This document shows positions 28,324-36,884 of a stretch of DNA of 64,000 bases, piece after piece. The position numbers and the translations under genes were made by a program. The stretch lies in contig CALUQZ010000002.1 of NCBI GenBank assembly GCA_944323055.1, positions 1 through 64,000 of the forward strand, read 5' to 3'. This DNA is from an uncultured Acholeplasmatales bacterium (GTDB taxonomy: Bacteria > Bacillota_I > Bacilli_A > Acholeplasmatales > Anaeroplasmataceae). The notes beneath the pieces were generated by a model. The model saw only the letters and a program-made list of their open reading frames with translations, ran no database searches and was not told the DNA's origin. Within the stretch, counting starts at the first letter, position 1. Each line of letters opens with the position of its first letter.

Positions 28324-29430
28324 ATGAAAAATAAAAAAAAGCTAATTGCTAATTTAATATTATTGATATCACTAATTATCTTTGTTATCATAATGATATG
28401 TAGTTTAGGTGATATCAATAATATTTATCATAATTTAATTACAGCTGATTATCGTTATTTATTAATAATTTTAGGTTTATTAGCTATATATTTAATATTA
28501 TGGCCTTTATCTTTAGCTTTAATTATTAAAAGTGAAGAACCTAAAGTTAAATTTAAAAGAGATTATGAAATAGCAGCAACCGAATTTTTCTTTAATGGTA
28601 TTACCCCCTTTTCAAGTGGAGGTCAACCATTTCAAGTTTATTCAATGAGTAAAGTTGGGATAGGTGTTGCTAAATCAACATCTATAATAATGATAAATTT
28701 TATTATTTATCAAGTAGTTATTAATTTATTTAGTGTCTTATCAATAGCTTTATATTTTAAACAAATAGAAGCTACTATTTCTAATTTTATCTGGTTTGCT
28801 ATTATAGGATTTAGTATTAATTTTATTATATTAATATTTTTATTATTAATAGCTATATCTAAAAAAACAGGTGTTATTTTACATAAATTTTTAGCTTGGT
28901 TAAGCCATTTTAAGTTATTTAGAAAATTAGAAAATAAAATACCAGCATTTGATCAATATATCACAGATACACAAGATGCCTTTAAGCAAATTGCTAAAAA
29001 ATGGAAAACAGTTTTATTATCTATTCTTTTAAAAATAGTAGCTTTAGCTATCTTTTATGCCATTCCTTTTTTTGGCATTAAAGCTTTACATATAGATATT
29101 AGTTATAGTGAAATATTTTATGTTATAGCTATGACCTGTTTTGCGTTAACAATGGTTATTTGGTTACCCACACCAGGTTCAAGTGGTGGAGTAGAGTTTG
29201 CTTTTAGTGCTATATTTGCTTCCTTAGCTATTGATACATCAAATAGTCTATCTTTAATGCTTATTTGGCGTTTTGCTACTTATTATTTAGTTATGTTATT
29301 TGGTTTAGTTGTTTACTTGTTATTTGAAAGGGGGATAAAAAAAGATGCGAATCGGAATATTCACGGACGCTTATTATCCGAACATCTCCGGGGCGATAAC
29401 CTCAGTGATGACTCTAGAGAAGAAACTTAG
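28324..29430 (+). CDS. Lysylphosphatidylglycerol synthase TM-region family (AglD/MprF-like flippase) protein
   Basis: 368 residues with about eight membrane helices. It shows the family features FFFNGITPFSSGGQPFQVY near residue 90 and WLPTPGSSGGVEFAFSA near residue 280, as in PF03706. Such proteins flip or transport lipid-linked substrates. The last ~28 residues (after FERGIKK) are hydrophilic and are encoded within an 86-nt overlap with the following glycosyltransferase gene, so the tail may be a by-product of the overlap. A shared role in glycolipid export is plausible. Confidence 0.82.
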   Translation: MKNKKKLIANLILLISLIIFVIIMICSLGDINNIYHNLITADYRYLLIILGLLAIYLILWPLSLALIIKSEEPKVKFKRDYEIAATEFFFNGITPFSSGGQPFQVYSMSKVGIGVAKSTSIIMINFIIYQVVINLFSVLSIALYFKQIEATISNFIWFAIIGFSINFIILIFLLLIAISKKTGVILHKFLAWLSHFKLFRKLENKIPAFDQYITDTQDAFKQIAKKWKTVLLSILLKIVALAIFYAIPFFGIKALHIDISYSEIFYVIAMTCFALTMVIWLPTPGSSGGVEFAFSAIFASLAIDTSNSLSLMLIWRFATYYLVMLFGLVVYLLFERGIKKDANRNIHGRLLSEHLRGDNLSDDSREET

Positions 29431-30547
29431 AGAGCTTGGTCATGAAGTTTTTATTTTTACAATTGATCCTAAGACAGAAGATAAAATTATCTCTCCAAAT
29501 ATAATTTATTTTAATGGGTTTACAGTACCAATTAAAAAATTAAATTCTTATCGTTTAGCATTAAGTAGTAGAATAAGAGTTAGAATTTTAAAAGAATATC
29601 ATTTAGATGTTTTGCATTTACAAACTGAATTTTCAATGGCTAGATATGCATTAGTAGCTAGTAAAAAATATAAAATACCATTAGTTTATACATTACATAC
29701 ACTATATGAAGATTATTTAACTTATATTTCTAAAACGATAGATGAATATTTTCATAAAAGCTTTTTAGCTTCTTTAGCTAAAATATTAATAGCTCCTATT
29801 AATAAACAAGCTTTAATAAAAATAGTTCCATCACGTAAAACTTTAGCTATGATATCTAAATATTACATTGATGGTGATGTTAGAGTAGTACCTACAGGTC
29901 TTGATTTAACTAAGTTTATTACAAGAAAAAAAGATAATGAATATCTTAAAGATTTAAAAAATAAATTAGGAATTCCTTTAGATGATATAGTATATTTATA
30001 TTTAGGTAGAATATCACCAGAAAAATCAATAGATGAATTAATAAAGGCCTTTAGTATAGCAATTAAAAAGAATCCTAATATGACATTTTTAATTGTTGGT
30101 GATGGTAATAATTTAGCAGAATTAAAAGAATTAGCTAATAAATTAGCTATTCCGCAAAATAAAATTAAATTTATTGGTTTTATTGTTTGGGATGAAATAG
30201 TCCCTTATTATCAACTTGCAGATGCCTTCTTAAATGCTTCTATAACCGAAACGCAAGGTTTAACATATATTGAAGCACTAGCATGCGGAACCCCTATTAT
30301 TGTTAAATATGATGAGGTTTTAGACGATGTTGTTAAAGAAGGAGTTAATGGTTATTTTTATTATGAAGAGGAAGCATTAGTTAATTATTTAGTTAAATTT
30401 GCTGAAGATAGAACCATTTTAGCTGATTTAAAAGATAAAACTTATGAAACTATAACTAATTATAGTGATGATATATTTGCGAAAAGAATTGAAAAAATAT
30501 ATGAAGATGCTATAAAAAAAGCAAAGAAAAAGATTGAAAAAAGTTAG
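29345..30547 (+). CDS. GT4-family glycosyltransferase (glucosyl-diacylglycerol-type)
   Basis: 400 residues with a GT-B fold. The N-terminus is GIFTDAYYPNISGAITSV, typical of membrane glycolipid synthases that glucosylate diacylglycerol. The C-terminal half has YLGRISPEKSIDELIKA and the donor-binding ASITETQGLTYIEALACGTP with the EX7E pattern. The start is ATG 29345, with AAAGG GGGAT-type ribosome site inside the upstream gene. Substrate assignment is from family resemblance only. Confidence 0.85.
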   Translation: MRIGIFTDAYYPNISGAITSVMTLEKKLRELGHEVFIFTIDPKTEDKIISPNIIYFNGFTVPIKKLNSYRLALSSRIRVRILKEYHLDVLHLQTEFSMARYALVASKKYKIPLVYTLHTLYEDYLTYISKTIDEYFHKSFLASLAKILIAPINKQALIKIVPSRKTLAMISKYYIDGDVRVVPTGLDLTKFITRKKDNEYLKDLKNKLGIPLDDIVYLYLGRISPEKSIDELIKAFSIAIKKNPNMTFLIVGDGNNLAELKELANKLAIPQNKIKFIGFIVWDEIVPYYQLADAFLNASITETQGLTYIEALACGTPIIVKYDEVLDDVVKEGVNGYFYYEEEALVNYLVKFAEDRTILADLKDKTYETITNYSDDIFAKRIEKIYEDAIKKAKKKIEKS

Positions 30548-30570
30548 GAAATATGATATATTTCCTACAT

Positions 30571-30655
30571 GCCTCAGTGGTGGAATGGTAGACACAGCAG
30601 ACTCAAAATCTGCCGCCCTTAAAGCATGTCGGTTCGAGTCCGACTTGAGGTACCA
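30571..30655 (+). tRNA. tRNA-Leu (CAA)
   Basis: 85 nt with encoded CCA. Acceptor GCCTCAG pairs with TTGAGGT (two G-U), anticodon stem GCAGA/TCTGC with loop CTCAAAA (anticodon CAA), a long variable arm (CCGCCCTTAAAGCAT) as in class II tRNAs, and T arm GTCGG TTCGAGT CCGAC. Confidence 0.95.
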
Positions 30656-30668
30656 TATTGAAAGCAAT

Positions 30669-30706
30669 GGTTTGATACAATAAAATTAAGGTATCAAGCC
30701 TTTTTT
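30669..30706 (+). terminator. Terminator of tRNA-Leu
   Basis: GGTTTGATAC (30669-30678) pairs with GTATCAAGCC (30691-30700), followed by TTTTTT. Confidence 0.8.
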
Positions 30707-30758
30707 CTTGCCTTTTATAGGCTTTTTAGGACTTTTTTATCTAAAATAGGCATCATTT

Positions 30759-30802
30759 ATCCTGGTTTCCATTAAAAATGCAATAGTGGTCCAGGATTTT
30801 TT
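30759..30802 (+). terminator. Second hairpin terminator before the accessory patch
   Basis: ATCCTGG (30759-30765) pairs with CCAGGAT (30791-30797) and is followed by a T run. No gene is seen between it and the tRNA terminator. Confidence 0.6.
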
Positions 30803-30923
30803 GTTTATTTGGCATTTTTATAAAAAACGAAAGGTAGGAATAAAAAAACGATAAGTTTGTTCGATTGTAAAAGTGTGACTTTTGTGATAGAATTATAGCA
30901 AAAGATTCAGGAGGTTAGTTAAG

Positions 30924-31118
30924 GTGATTAATTACGCTCAAAAAATTAAAGAATATAGAGAACGAAAATTTTTAACTCAGATTGAATTTGCGGAATTGCT
31001 TGGTGTTGGAAAGACGACAGTTACTAGATGGGAAACGGGTCAATTCGAACCAACTATTAAAATTAAGAAAAAACTATATGAGCTGTTTGTAGAAGCAGGA
31101 ATGAATGTGGAGGATTAG
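30924..31118 (+). CDS. Small XRE-type helix-turn-helix regulator
   Basis: 64 residues, essentially one HTH_3 domain: KEYRERKFLTQIEFAELLGV, then GKTTVTRWETGQFEP as the recognition helix. GGAGG precedes the start. It lies 3 nt before the DUF262 gene and probably autoregulates a three-gene cassette. G+C and C-ending codon use are higher than in the flanking genes, suggesting transfer. Confidence 0.82.
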   Translation: MINYAQKIKEYRERKFLTQIEFAELLGVGKTTVTRWETGQFEPTIKIKKKLYELFVEAGMNVED

Positions 31119-31121
31119 TAT

Positions 31122-32939
31122 ATGGGAAATCAAAAATATGAAATAGAAAAACATTCTGTTGATACTATTCTTTCGTGGATTAAAACTAAAGAAGTAGTTA
31201 TACCAGAAATTCAAAGACCATTCGTTTGGAAGGCGGTTCAGGTAAGAAATCTAATTGATTCATTATATAACGGATATCCAGTTGGATATTTAATTGTTAG
31301 TAGAAGTCATGATTTAAAACTTAAAGACGGAACTATATCAAAAGGGCAAAGAATTTTAATTGATGGTCAACAAAGGGTTACTGCATTAACAGCTGCTATT
31401 TTAGGCAGAACAGTTCTTAATAAAGAATACAAAGAAAGACCAATAAGAATCGCATATAACCCATTTGCTAAGGAAGAAGAGAATGCTTTTGAAGTTCAAG
31501 ACCAATCCCATATAAAGAGTAAAAGATGGATTGATGATATCTCTATTTTCTTTGATGATAATTTTGATGATTTTGAATTCATAACAAACTATTGTGAAGA
31601 AAATCCAGACATAGATATAAAAGAGCTTAACAAGAAGATAAAGCGCGTAATTGATATTAGGACAAAAGATATAGGCGTAGTTGAATTGGCATCCGACTTA
31701 GATGTTGATACCGTTACTGATATATTCATCAGAATTAATAAAGAAGGTGCAGTATTAAGTCAAGCAGACTTTGTAATGAGTAAGATTGCAGCAGATGAAA
31801 AATATGGTGGAAATGTATTAAGAAAAGCAATAGACCATTTCTGCCATATTTCAATAGATCCTGTTTTCTATGATACTCTTGAAAAGAACGATAAAGAGTT
31901 CGTTGAATCAGAATTCGGTCAAAGCATGAAGTGGTTAAGAGATGATAATGATTCAATTTATGATCCTTCATATGAAGATATGCTTAGAGTTTCTTTCGTT
32001 CATATGTTTTCAAGATGAAAATTAAAAGATTTAGTAAGCCTTTTATCAGGTCGTGATTTTGAAACTCGAGACTATAAAGAAGAAATAGTAGAAGATTCAT
32101 TCAACAAGTTAACAGAAGGTATTAAGCATTTTATGCGTCAATATTACTTTGAGCAGTTTGTGTTAGCTATAAAAAGTGCTGGATTCATTAGCAGTAAACT
32201 AATCAATTCACAAAACGCATTAGATTTTGCATACGTTGTATTTTTAAAATTAGCTCTTAGTGGTGAAGTTGAGAAGACAGAAATCAAGAGATACACAGCC
32301 AAGTGGTTTGTGATGTCTATTTTAACTGGAAGATACTCTGGTTCGCCTGAAACTAGAATGGACGCTGATATCAGAAATATCAACGAAAAAGGTGTTGTTA
32401 AGTATTTGACTGAAATAGAAGCCGCTGATTTATCACCTGCATTTTGGGAATTTGCTCTTCCTCAAAGATTAGAGACACCAAACTCATCAGCACCAGCTTT
32501 ATCGACTTATTTTGCAGCTCAAATTGTAAATGGTGATAAAGGATTATTCTCTGCAACATCAACCGTCCGTGATTTATATGGTGCGAGTGATGTGCATCAC
32601 ATATTTCCAAAACATTACTTACAGCAACAGCAAGCCTTGAATAACCGTTCAATTTATAACCAAGTTGCAAACTACACATATTTAGATACACCAATCAACA
32701 TAGCAGTAGGTGATAAGGCTCCAAATGTTTATTTCAAAGATGCATTCGAATCTGCAGAAAGTACAGGACATGTGTTTGGATATCCTATGACAGTTAGCGA
32801 ACTCGAAAAAAATCTTACACAAAATTGTATACCATTAGGAGTAAAAGATTGGAATTACAATGACTATCAAGATAAGTTCTTAGTTCAAAGAAGAAAGATG
32901 ATGGCTAAGAAAATTGAAGAGTACTATAAAAAACTATAA
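31122..32939 (+). pseudogene. DUF262/HNH (GmrSD-like) protein, broken by one in-frame TGA
   Basis: Two open segments in the same frame (31122-32018 and onward to 32939) are separated only by TGA at 32016-32018; the codons between continue as KLKDLVSLLSGRDFETRDYK. The N-terminal part is DUF262 (IPEIQRPFVWKAVQVRNLID, LIDGQQRVTALTAA), a ParB-like NTPase fold. The C-terminal part has an HNH-type site DVHHIFPKHYL (His492/His493 counting through) followed by NQVANYTYLD. The total of ~605 residues is normal for fused GmrSD-type restriction proteins against modified DNA. TGA is a true stop elsewhere in this genome, so this is most simply a nonsense-mutated gene; the second half might be translated from ATG 32133. 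Confidence 0.8.
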
Positions 32940-32960
32940 GTCAATTGGAGGTGAGCCTTT

Positions 32961-34019
32961 TTGAATAAAAAAGAAGCAAAATTGTATATTAAAGAGGCTT
33001 TATCTTTTAAATTAAGTCTCACTGGGCATAGCAAAGAACTTGGTGAACCATATAGTCGTCAAGAGCATTTAACAAGATTTCCAAAGAAGCTATATAAGTA
33101 TCGCTCGTTTGATGATTTTACTGAAGATATGATTGTCAACAAATATTTATATTTGTGTCAAGCTGAAAAACTCGATGACCAATTTGAGTGTTCAGCAAAT
33201 TTCTCGTACGATTCAATCTTCAAGAGAGAAGGCATAATAAAAAGAGCGGTTATAGATGAGATTGCCGATATGGTATCTGGTTTTCCTTCATCATTAAGCA
33301 AGAATGATTTTAAAAAACTTTTACATAAATGCTTAGATAGAGATAATAATTTCGATATTAAAAGAACAGCTGCAATTGCAGCTGAAAGACAAGATGGTTT
33401 GACGGAACAAGAATGTGTTGCTGCACTTGAAACTTTTGGTGCATTGCTTTCTGGAATGTGGCAAAATGAAGCTAACCTGAAATCTTTTGAAGATGTAGTA
33501 ATGAAAGCCTTAAATGCAAGAAAAGAGATCGGTATATGCTCTTTATCCGAGACTAATAAAAGTCAGGTAATGTGGGAGATGTACTCGCATAATTACGAAG
33601 GATATTGCATTGAATATGAGTCTAATAGCAGTATCGATTTTCAGTTAAACACGTTTCCGGTAGTGTATGGTAACAAAAGGGAGACAAATATCATTAAAAT
33701 TCTTGTTGGTGCATTTTTAGAGTCTTTTGTTGCTATAATTTCAAATGGGGAGATATCACAAATCGATAGATGTTTGGATTATATACATCTATTTTTAACA
33801 AAATTTAGTGAATGGAGTTTTCAAAAAGAATGGCGAATAATTGGTGAAGCTAATCTTAAATTTCCTGCGCCAAAGATTGCTGCTATCTATGTTGGAAAGA
33901 AGTGCTCTGATAAGAATATTCACAGAATCTTAAACTTGTCTAGAGAATACGGATTCGATATATACAGGCAAAAAGACAACATAGAAAACTTAGCGTTAGA
34001 ATTTGAAAAATTTAATTAA
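32961..34019 (+). CDS. DUF2971 family protein
   Basis: 352 residues starting at TTG with GGAGGTGAG upstream. The family pattern is clear: KKLYKYRSFDDF, then YLYLCQAEKLDDQFEC (usually a NDPFD-type motif), and GICSLSETNKSQVMWEMYSH with NYEGYCIEYE. DUF2971 proteins are of unknown function and often lie in accessory or defence islands. It is 21 nt after the DUF262 pseudogene and shares its higher G+C; it ends at a strong terminator. Confidence 0.8.
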   Translation: MNKKEAKLYIKEALSFKLSLTGHSKELGEPYSRQEHLTRFPKKLYKYRSFDDFTEDMIVNKYLYLCQAEKLDDQFECSANFSYDSIFKREGIIKRAVIDEIADMVSGFPSSLSKNDFKKLLHKCLDRDNNFDIKRTAAIAAERQDGLTEQECVAALETFGALLSGMWQNEANLKSFEDVVMKALNARKEIGICSLSETNKSQVMWEMYSHNYEGYCIEYESNSSIDFQLNTFPVVYGNKRETNIIKILVGAFLESFVAIISNGEISQIDRCLDYIHLFLTKFSEWSFQKEWRIIGEANLKFPAPKIAAIYVGKKCSDKNIHRILNLSREYGFDIYRQKDNIENLALEFEKFN

Positions 34020-34024
34020 ACGAA

Positions 34025-34064
34025 AAAGCGACCTAGCTCAAATTCGAGTAAGGTCGCTTTTTTT
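34025..34064 (+). terminator. Terminator of the DUF262-DUF2971 cassette
   Basis: AAAGCGACCT (34025-34034) pairs with AGGTCGCTTT (34051-34060), then TTTT. A group IIC intron remnant begins 2 nt later. Confidence 0.9.
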
Positions 34065-34065
34065 A

Positions 34066-34340
34066 GTGTGCCGGGCATGGCATTAATCTAGTAGGTAAAA
34101 GTCCTATCACGGGTATTTACCGCCAAGTGTAGTGAACCCCAAGCTGTTAATAGTAATGTTAAGGGTGAAGGAAGGGGCTAACAAAATCTTCGAGCTTACG
34201 AACAGAAACTTGATATTAGGCTAAATGGTGGATAAGGTTGCAAAACAAACTGAAGTCCTAAAGGTAAACGTAAAACCAAGACAGTAAATCAAGAAGTTGT
34301 GAAGAATAAAGAGATTAATATCTTACCCCGGGAGGTCCTC
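34066..34340 (+). mobile_element. 5' remnant of a group IIC intron
   Basis: The sequence begins GTGTGCCGGGCATGG, the 5' end typical of group IIC introns such as that of Oceanobacillus iheyensis, and carries further conserved ribozyme pieces: GAACCCCAAGCTGTTA, GGCTAACA, GCTTACGAACAGAAACTTGA, ATGGTGGATAAGGTTGC, AAGTCC and finally CTTACCCCGGGAGGTCC, which marks the end of domain III. No reverse-transcriptase/maturase frame and no domain V follow; normal promoter sequence starts ~95 nt later. It is therefore a 5' fragment. Its position directly behind a terminator hairpin matches the known target preference of class C introns. Confidence 0.85.
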
Positions 34341-34434
34341 TAAAACAATAAATCTAGACACTTTGTTATTGAGGGTGCTTTAAATAGGTTTAATAAGAAT
34401 TTAGTATAAAGAGATGAGGTAGTTAAAATTTAAC

Positions 34435-34486
34435 TTGACAATAGTTCTATTTCGTACTATAATATAAATAGTCCGAAATAGAACTA
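34435..34486 (+). promoter_or_regulatory. marR promoter with overlapping operator palindrome
   Basis: TTGACA (34435-34440), 17 nt, TATAAT (34458-34463). TAGTTCTATTTCG (34442-34454) and CGAAATAGAACTA (34474-34486) are perfect inverted repeats flanking the -10 box, fitting an autorepressor site. Confidence 0.8.
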
Positions 34487-34500
34487 AAAGAGGTGTTATT

Positions 34501-34938
34501 GTGTTTCATGATAGATTAACAGAAATGATTAGAAGATATACTATTAATGCTTATAAAATAGATGCTTTATATGCTAAATATGCTAAAAATAGAGGGTATA
34601 ATGAATCAGATTTATGTTTATTTTATGCTTTATATCCAAATTATAAGTTGTCACAACGTCAAATTTGTTTAGAATGGGGTTTGCCAAAATCTACTTTAAA
34701 TACCACTCTAAAGAGGTTTGAAGCAAAAGGTTATTTATGTTTAAGTAAAAAGGAAAATAATAATAAAGAATTAATTGTTGAATTAACCGATAAAGGGCGA
34801 GATAGCGTTAAAGACTTAATTGAAAGTCTTATAATGCATGAACGTGAAGTTATGCAAAAAATGTTGAACGAATATGGTGAAATATTTGTAGATATGCAAT
34901 CTGTTTTTGCTGGGCTATTAAATGAGGTACTCAAATGA
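34501..34938 (+). CDS. MarR family transcriptional regulator
   Basis: 145 residues with a winged-helix core: LSQRQICLEWGLPKSTLNTTLKRFEAKGYL as helix-turn-helix and a wing with KENNNKELIVELTDKGR. A GTG start at 34501 with GAGG upstream is used. It overlaps the MATE gene by 4 nt and very likely represses the operon through the palindrome in its promoter. The inducer is unknown. Confidence 0.88.
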   Translation: MFHDRLTEMIRRYTINAYKIDALYAKYAKNRGYNESDLCLFYALYPNYKLSQRQICLEWGLPKSTLNTTLKRFEAKGYLCLSKKENNNKELIVELTDKGRDSVKDLIESLIMHEREVMQKMLNEYGEIFVDMQSVFAGLLNEVLK

Positions 34939-36272
34939 CAGAAGAAAAGTTTTTTGTAGATGCTAGGATTTCTAAATTGTTTTTTAAAATTGCGCTCCCA
35001 GGAGCTATAGGAATGTTATTTAGCGCCATTTATCCGATTATAGATGGCATTTTTGTTTCGCAATATTTAGGAGAAGGGGCTTTTGCGGCTTTAAATTTAG
35101 TATTTCCTTTTGTTTATATTTTATTTTGTATTTCGGACTTAATTGGGGTTGGTTCAAGTGTTTTAATTGCCATTTCACTAGGTAGAAAAGAAGGTGAAGT
35201 GGCAAATCGCCTATTTACAACCTCAATTATTATGATTATAGTCCTAGAGACAATATTAGCAATTATAGCTTATTTTATTGCTCCTTATTTAGTTAAGATG
35301 TTAAATGCTACTGGTACACTTTATACAGATGGTTTAATTTATTTAAGGTCTTATATTATATTTATTCCCTTAAGTAGTTTAGTTTTTGCGGTTGATAATT
35401 ACTTAAGAATTTGTGGTAAAGTAAAAACTAGTATGTTTTTAAACATTTTTATGTCTTTATTAATTATTGCTATTGAATATTTATTTTTAGGTATTTTAAG
35501 ATTAGATATTTATGGTAGTTCATTAGCATGTTCAATTTCTTTTATATTATGTGCTTTACTAGGTTTAATTCCTTTTATAAGAAAAAAACTTACTATTAAA
35601 TTTAGTAAACCTAAAATTACATTTAAAGAGTTATCTTTAATTATTAAAAATGGCGGTCCAACTTTTATAAATAATATTGCTGGCAGACTTATGGGTATAA
35701 TTTTTAATGTCATATTGATTAATATGGCTGGTGAAAATGCCGTTAATGCTTATGGGGTTTTAATGAGTTTAGAGGCTTTTGTTTTGCCTTTGATGTACGG
35801 TACATGTGATGCGCTGCAACCAGCTACTGGCTATAATTATGGGGCAGGACATTATGATAGGGTTAAAAAAATTCAAAAATTAGCTTTTACAGCTAGTTTA
35901 GTAATTTGCTTAGTATCATTTGTTTTAATGCTTACATTAAATAAACAATTTACTAATCTTTATGTTTCTTTAGATAATAAAGATGGTCAAAATATGACTA
36001 ATATAGCTATAACTATTTATGCCTTTACTTATTTAACTAGATGGTTTTCTTACAGCTCACAATCCTTTTTTGCTGCATTATCAAGACCAATTGAATCAAG
36101 CGTTATATCTTTATCAATTTCTTTTGCTGTGCCACTTATATTAGTTGGTTGTTTTTATGGATTAGGATTATTTGGTGTTTGGTTAAATTTCCCTATTAGT
36201 AGTTTAATAGTTGGACTTATTGCTTTAATATTACTACTAATTCAAGGAAGGAGGATATTTTATGGCAAATGA
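34935..36272 (+). CDS. MATE family multidrug/Na+ efflux protein
   Basis: 445 residues with twelve predicted helices in two halves. The N-terminal SKLFFKIALPGAIGMLFSAI and IIDGIFVSQYLGEGAFAAL sequences are typical MATE starts, and PATGYNYGAGHYDRVKK near residue 300 is the conserved intracellular motif between the halves. It sits between marR and a GNAT gene in one operon, suggesting drug-inducible export. Confidence 0.92.
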   Translation: MTEEKFFVDARISKLFFKIALPGAIGMLFSAIYPIIDGIFVSQYLGEGAFAALNLVFPFVYILFCISDLIGVGSSVLIAISLGRKEGEVANRLFTTSIIMIIVLETILAIIAYFIAPYLVKMLNATGTLYTDGLIYLRSYIIFIPLSSLVFAVDNYLRICGKVKTSMFLNIFMSLLIIAIEYLFLGILRLDIYGSSLACSISFILCALLGLIPFIRKKLTIKFSKPKITFKELSLIIKNGGPTFINNIAGRLMGIIFNVILINMAGENAVNAYGVLMSLEAFVLPLMYGTCDALQPATGYNYGAGHYDRVKKIQKLAFTASLVICLVSFVLMLTLNKQFTNLYVSLDNKDGQNMTNIAITIYAFTYLTRWFSYSSQSFFAALSRPIESSVISLSISFAVPLILVGCFYGLGLFGVWLNFPISSLIVGLIALILLLIQGRRIFYGK

Positions 36273-36765
36273 AAAAATTAAAAAATTAAAGAAAATTGAA
36301 TTAAAAGATATCTTAGAAATTTCTACTATGTTAAAACTATTTTGGAAAAGTCAATTAGCAGAAGCTACCGATAGTGATGTATTAGAAGATATTAGACGAA
36401 TGTTAGATCCAGAATGTATTAGTTTTTTAATTTGTTATAATGAAAATGTAGCCGGATTTATATTTGTTAATGAAAAATATGGCTATTTTAATAATATTGA
36501 GCATCTATATATAAAAGAAGAATACCGAGCTAAAGGACTAGCTAGTTTTGCTTTAAGAGAAGTAATGAAAATAGTTAAATCACGCAACAACAATCGGGTG
36601 CAAATTGAAGTTTCACCTTCTAATGTTAAAGCTTTAAAGCTTTATCATAAGTTAGGTTTTAATCATATAGATACTTTTACGTTATCTACTTGTTTAGATG
36701 GTAAAACTAAAGATATTGAATTTAGTGGTCTTAAGTTTAAGGTTAATCCTAAAGAAGTTTTTTAA
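36262..36765 (+). CDS. GNAT family N-acetyltransferase
   Basis: 167 residues with a central FIFVNEKYGYFNNIEHLYIKEEYRAKGLASFAL segment (acetyl-CoA P-loop R/K-X-K-G-L-A) and the C-terminal NVKALKLYHKLGFNHIDT motif. It overlaps the MATE gene by 11 nt, so an antibiotic or amine substrate is possible, but not shown. Confidence 0.88.
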   Translation: MANEKIKKLKKIELKDILEISTMLKLFWKSQLAEATDSDVLEDIRRMLDPECISFLICYNENVAGFIFVNEKYGYFNNIEHLYIKEEYRAKGLASFALREVMKIVKSRNNNRVQIEVSPSNVKALKLYHKLGFNHIDTFTLSTCLDGKTKDIEFSGLKFKVNPKEVF

Positions 36766-36790
36766 AAAGCAAATACTTATTTTTATATAA

Positions 36791-36841
36791 GAGAATGCAT
36801 TGTATACCTTTTTAGTATACATTGCATCCTCTTCTTTTTTT
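36791..36841 (+). terminator. Long hairpin terminator after the MarR-MATE-GNAT operon
   Basis: Arms 36791-36807 and 36815-36831 pair with only two mismatches (core TGTATAC/GTATACA), followed by TTCTTTTTTT. Confidence 0.8.
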
Positions 36842-36884
36842 GTTAACTCTTTTAGTTTATAATACAACCAAGGAGGTTTACAAA

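Noticed and set aside
32016-32018. TGA read as Trp or Gly (alternative genetic code)
   Set aside because: TGA is the stop of thyA, mutS2, plsC and other genes in exact ATGA overlaps with the next start, so the standard code applies to this genome.
30571-34500. Integrative element in tRNA-Leu
   Set aside because: The patch lies behind tRNA-Leu and has different composition, but I found no integrase and no repeat of the tRNA 3' end at its right side.
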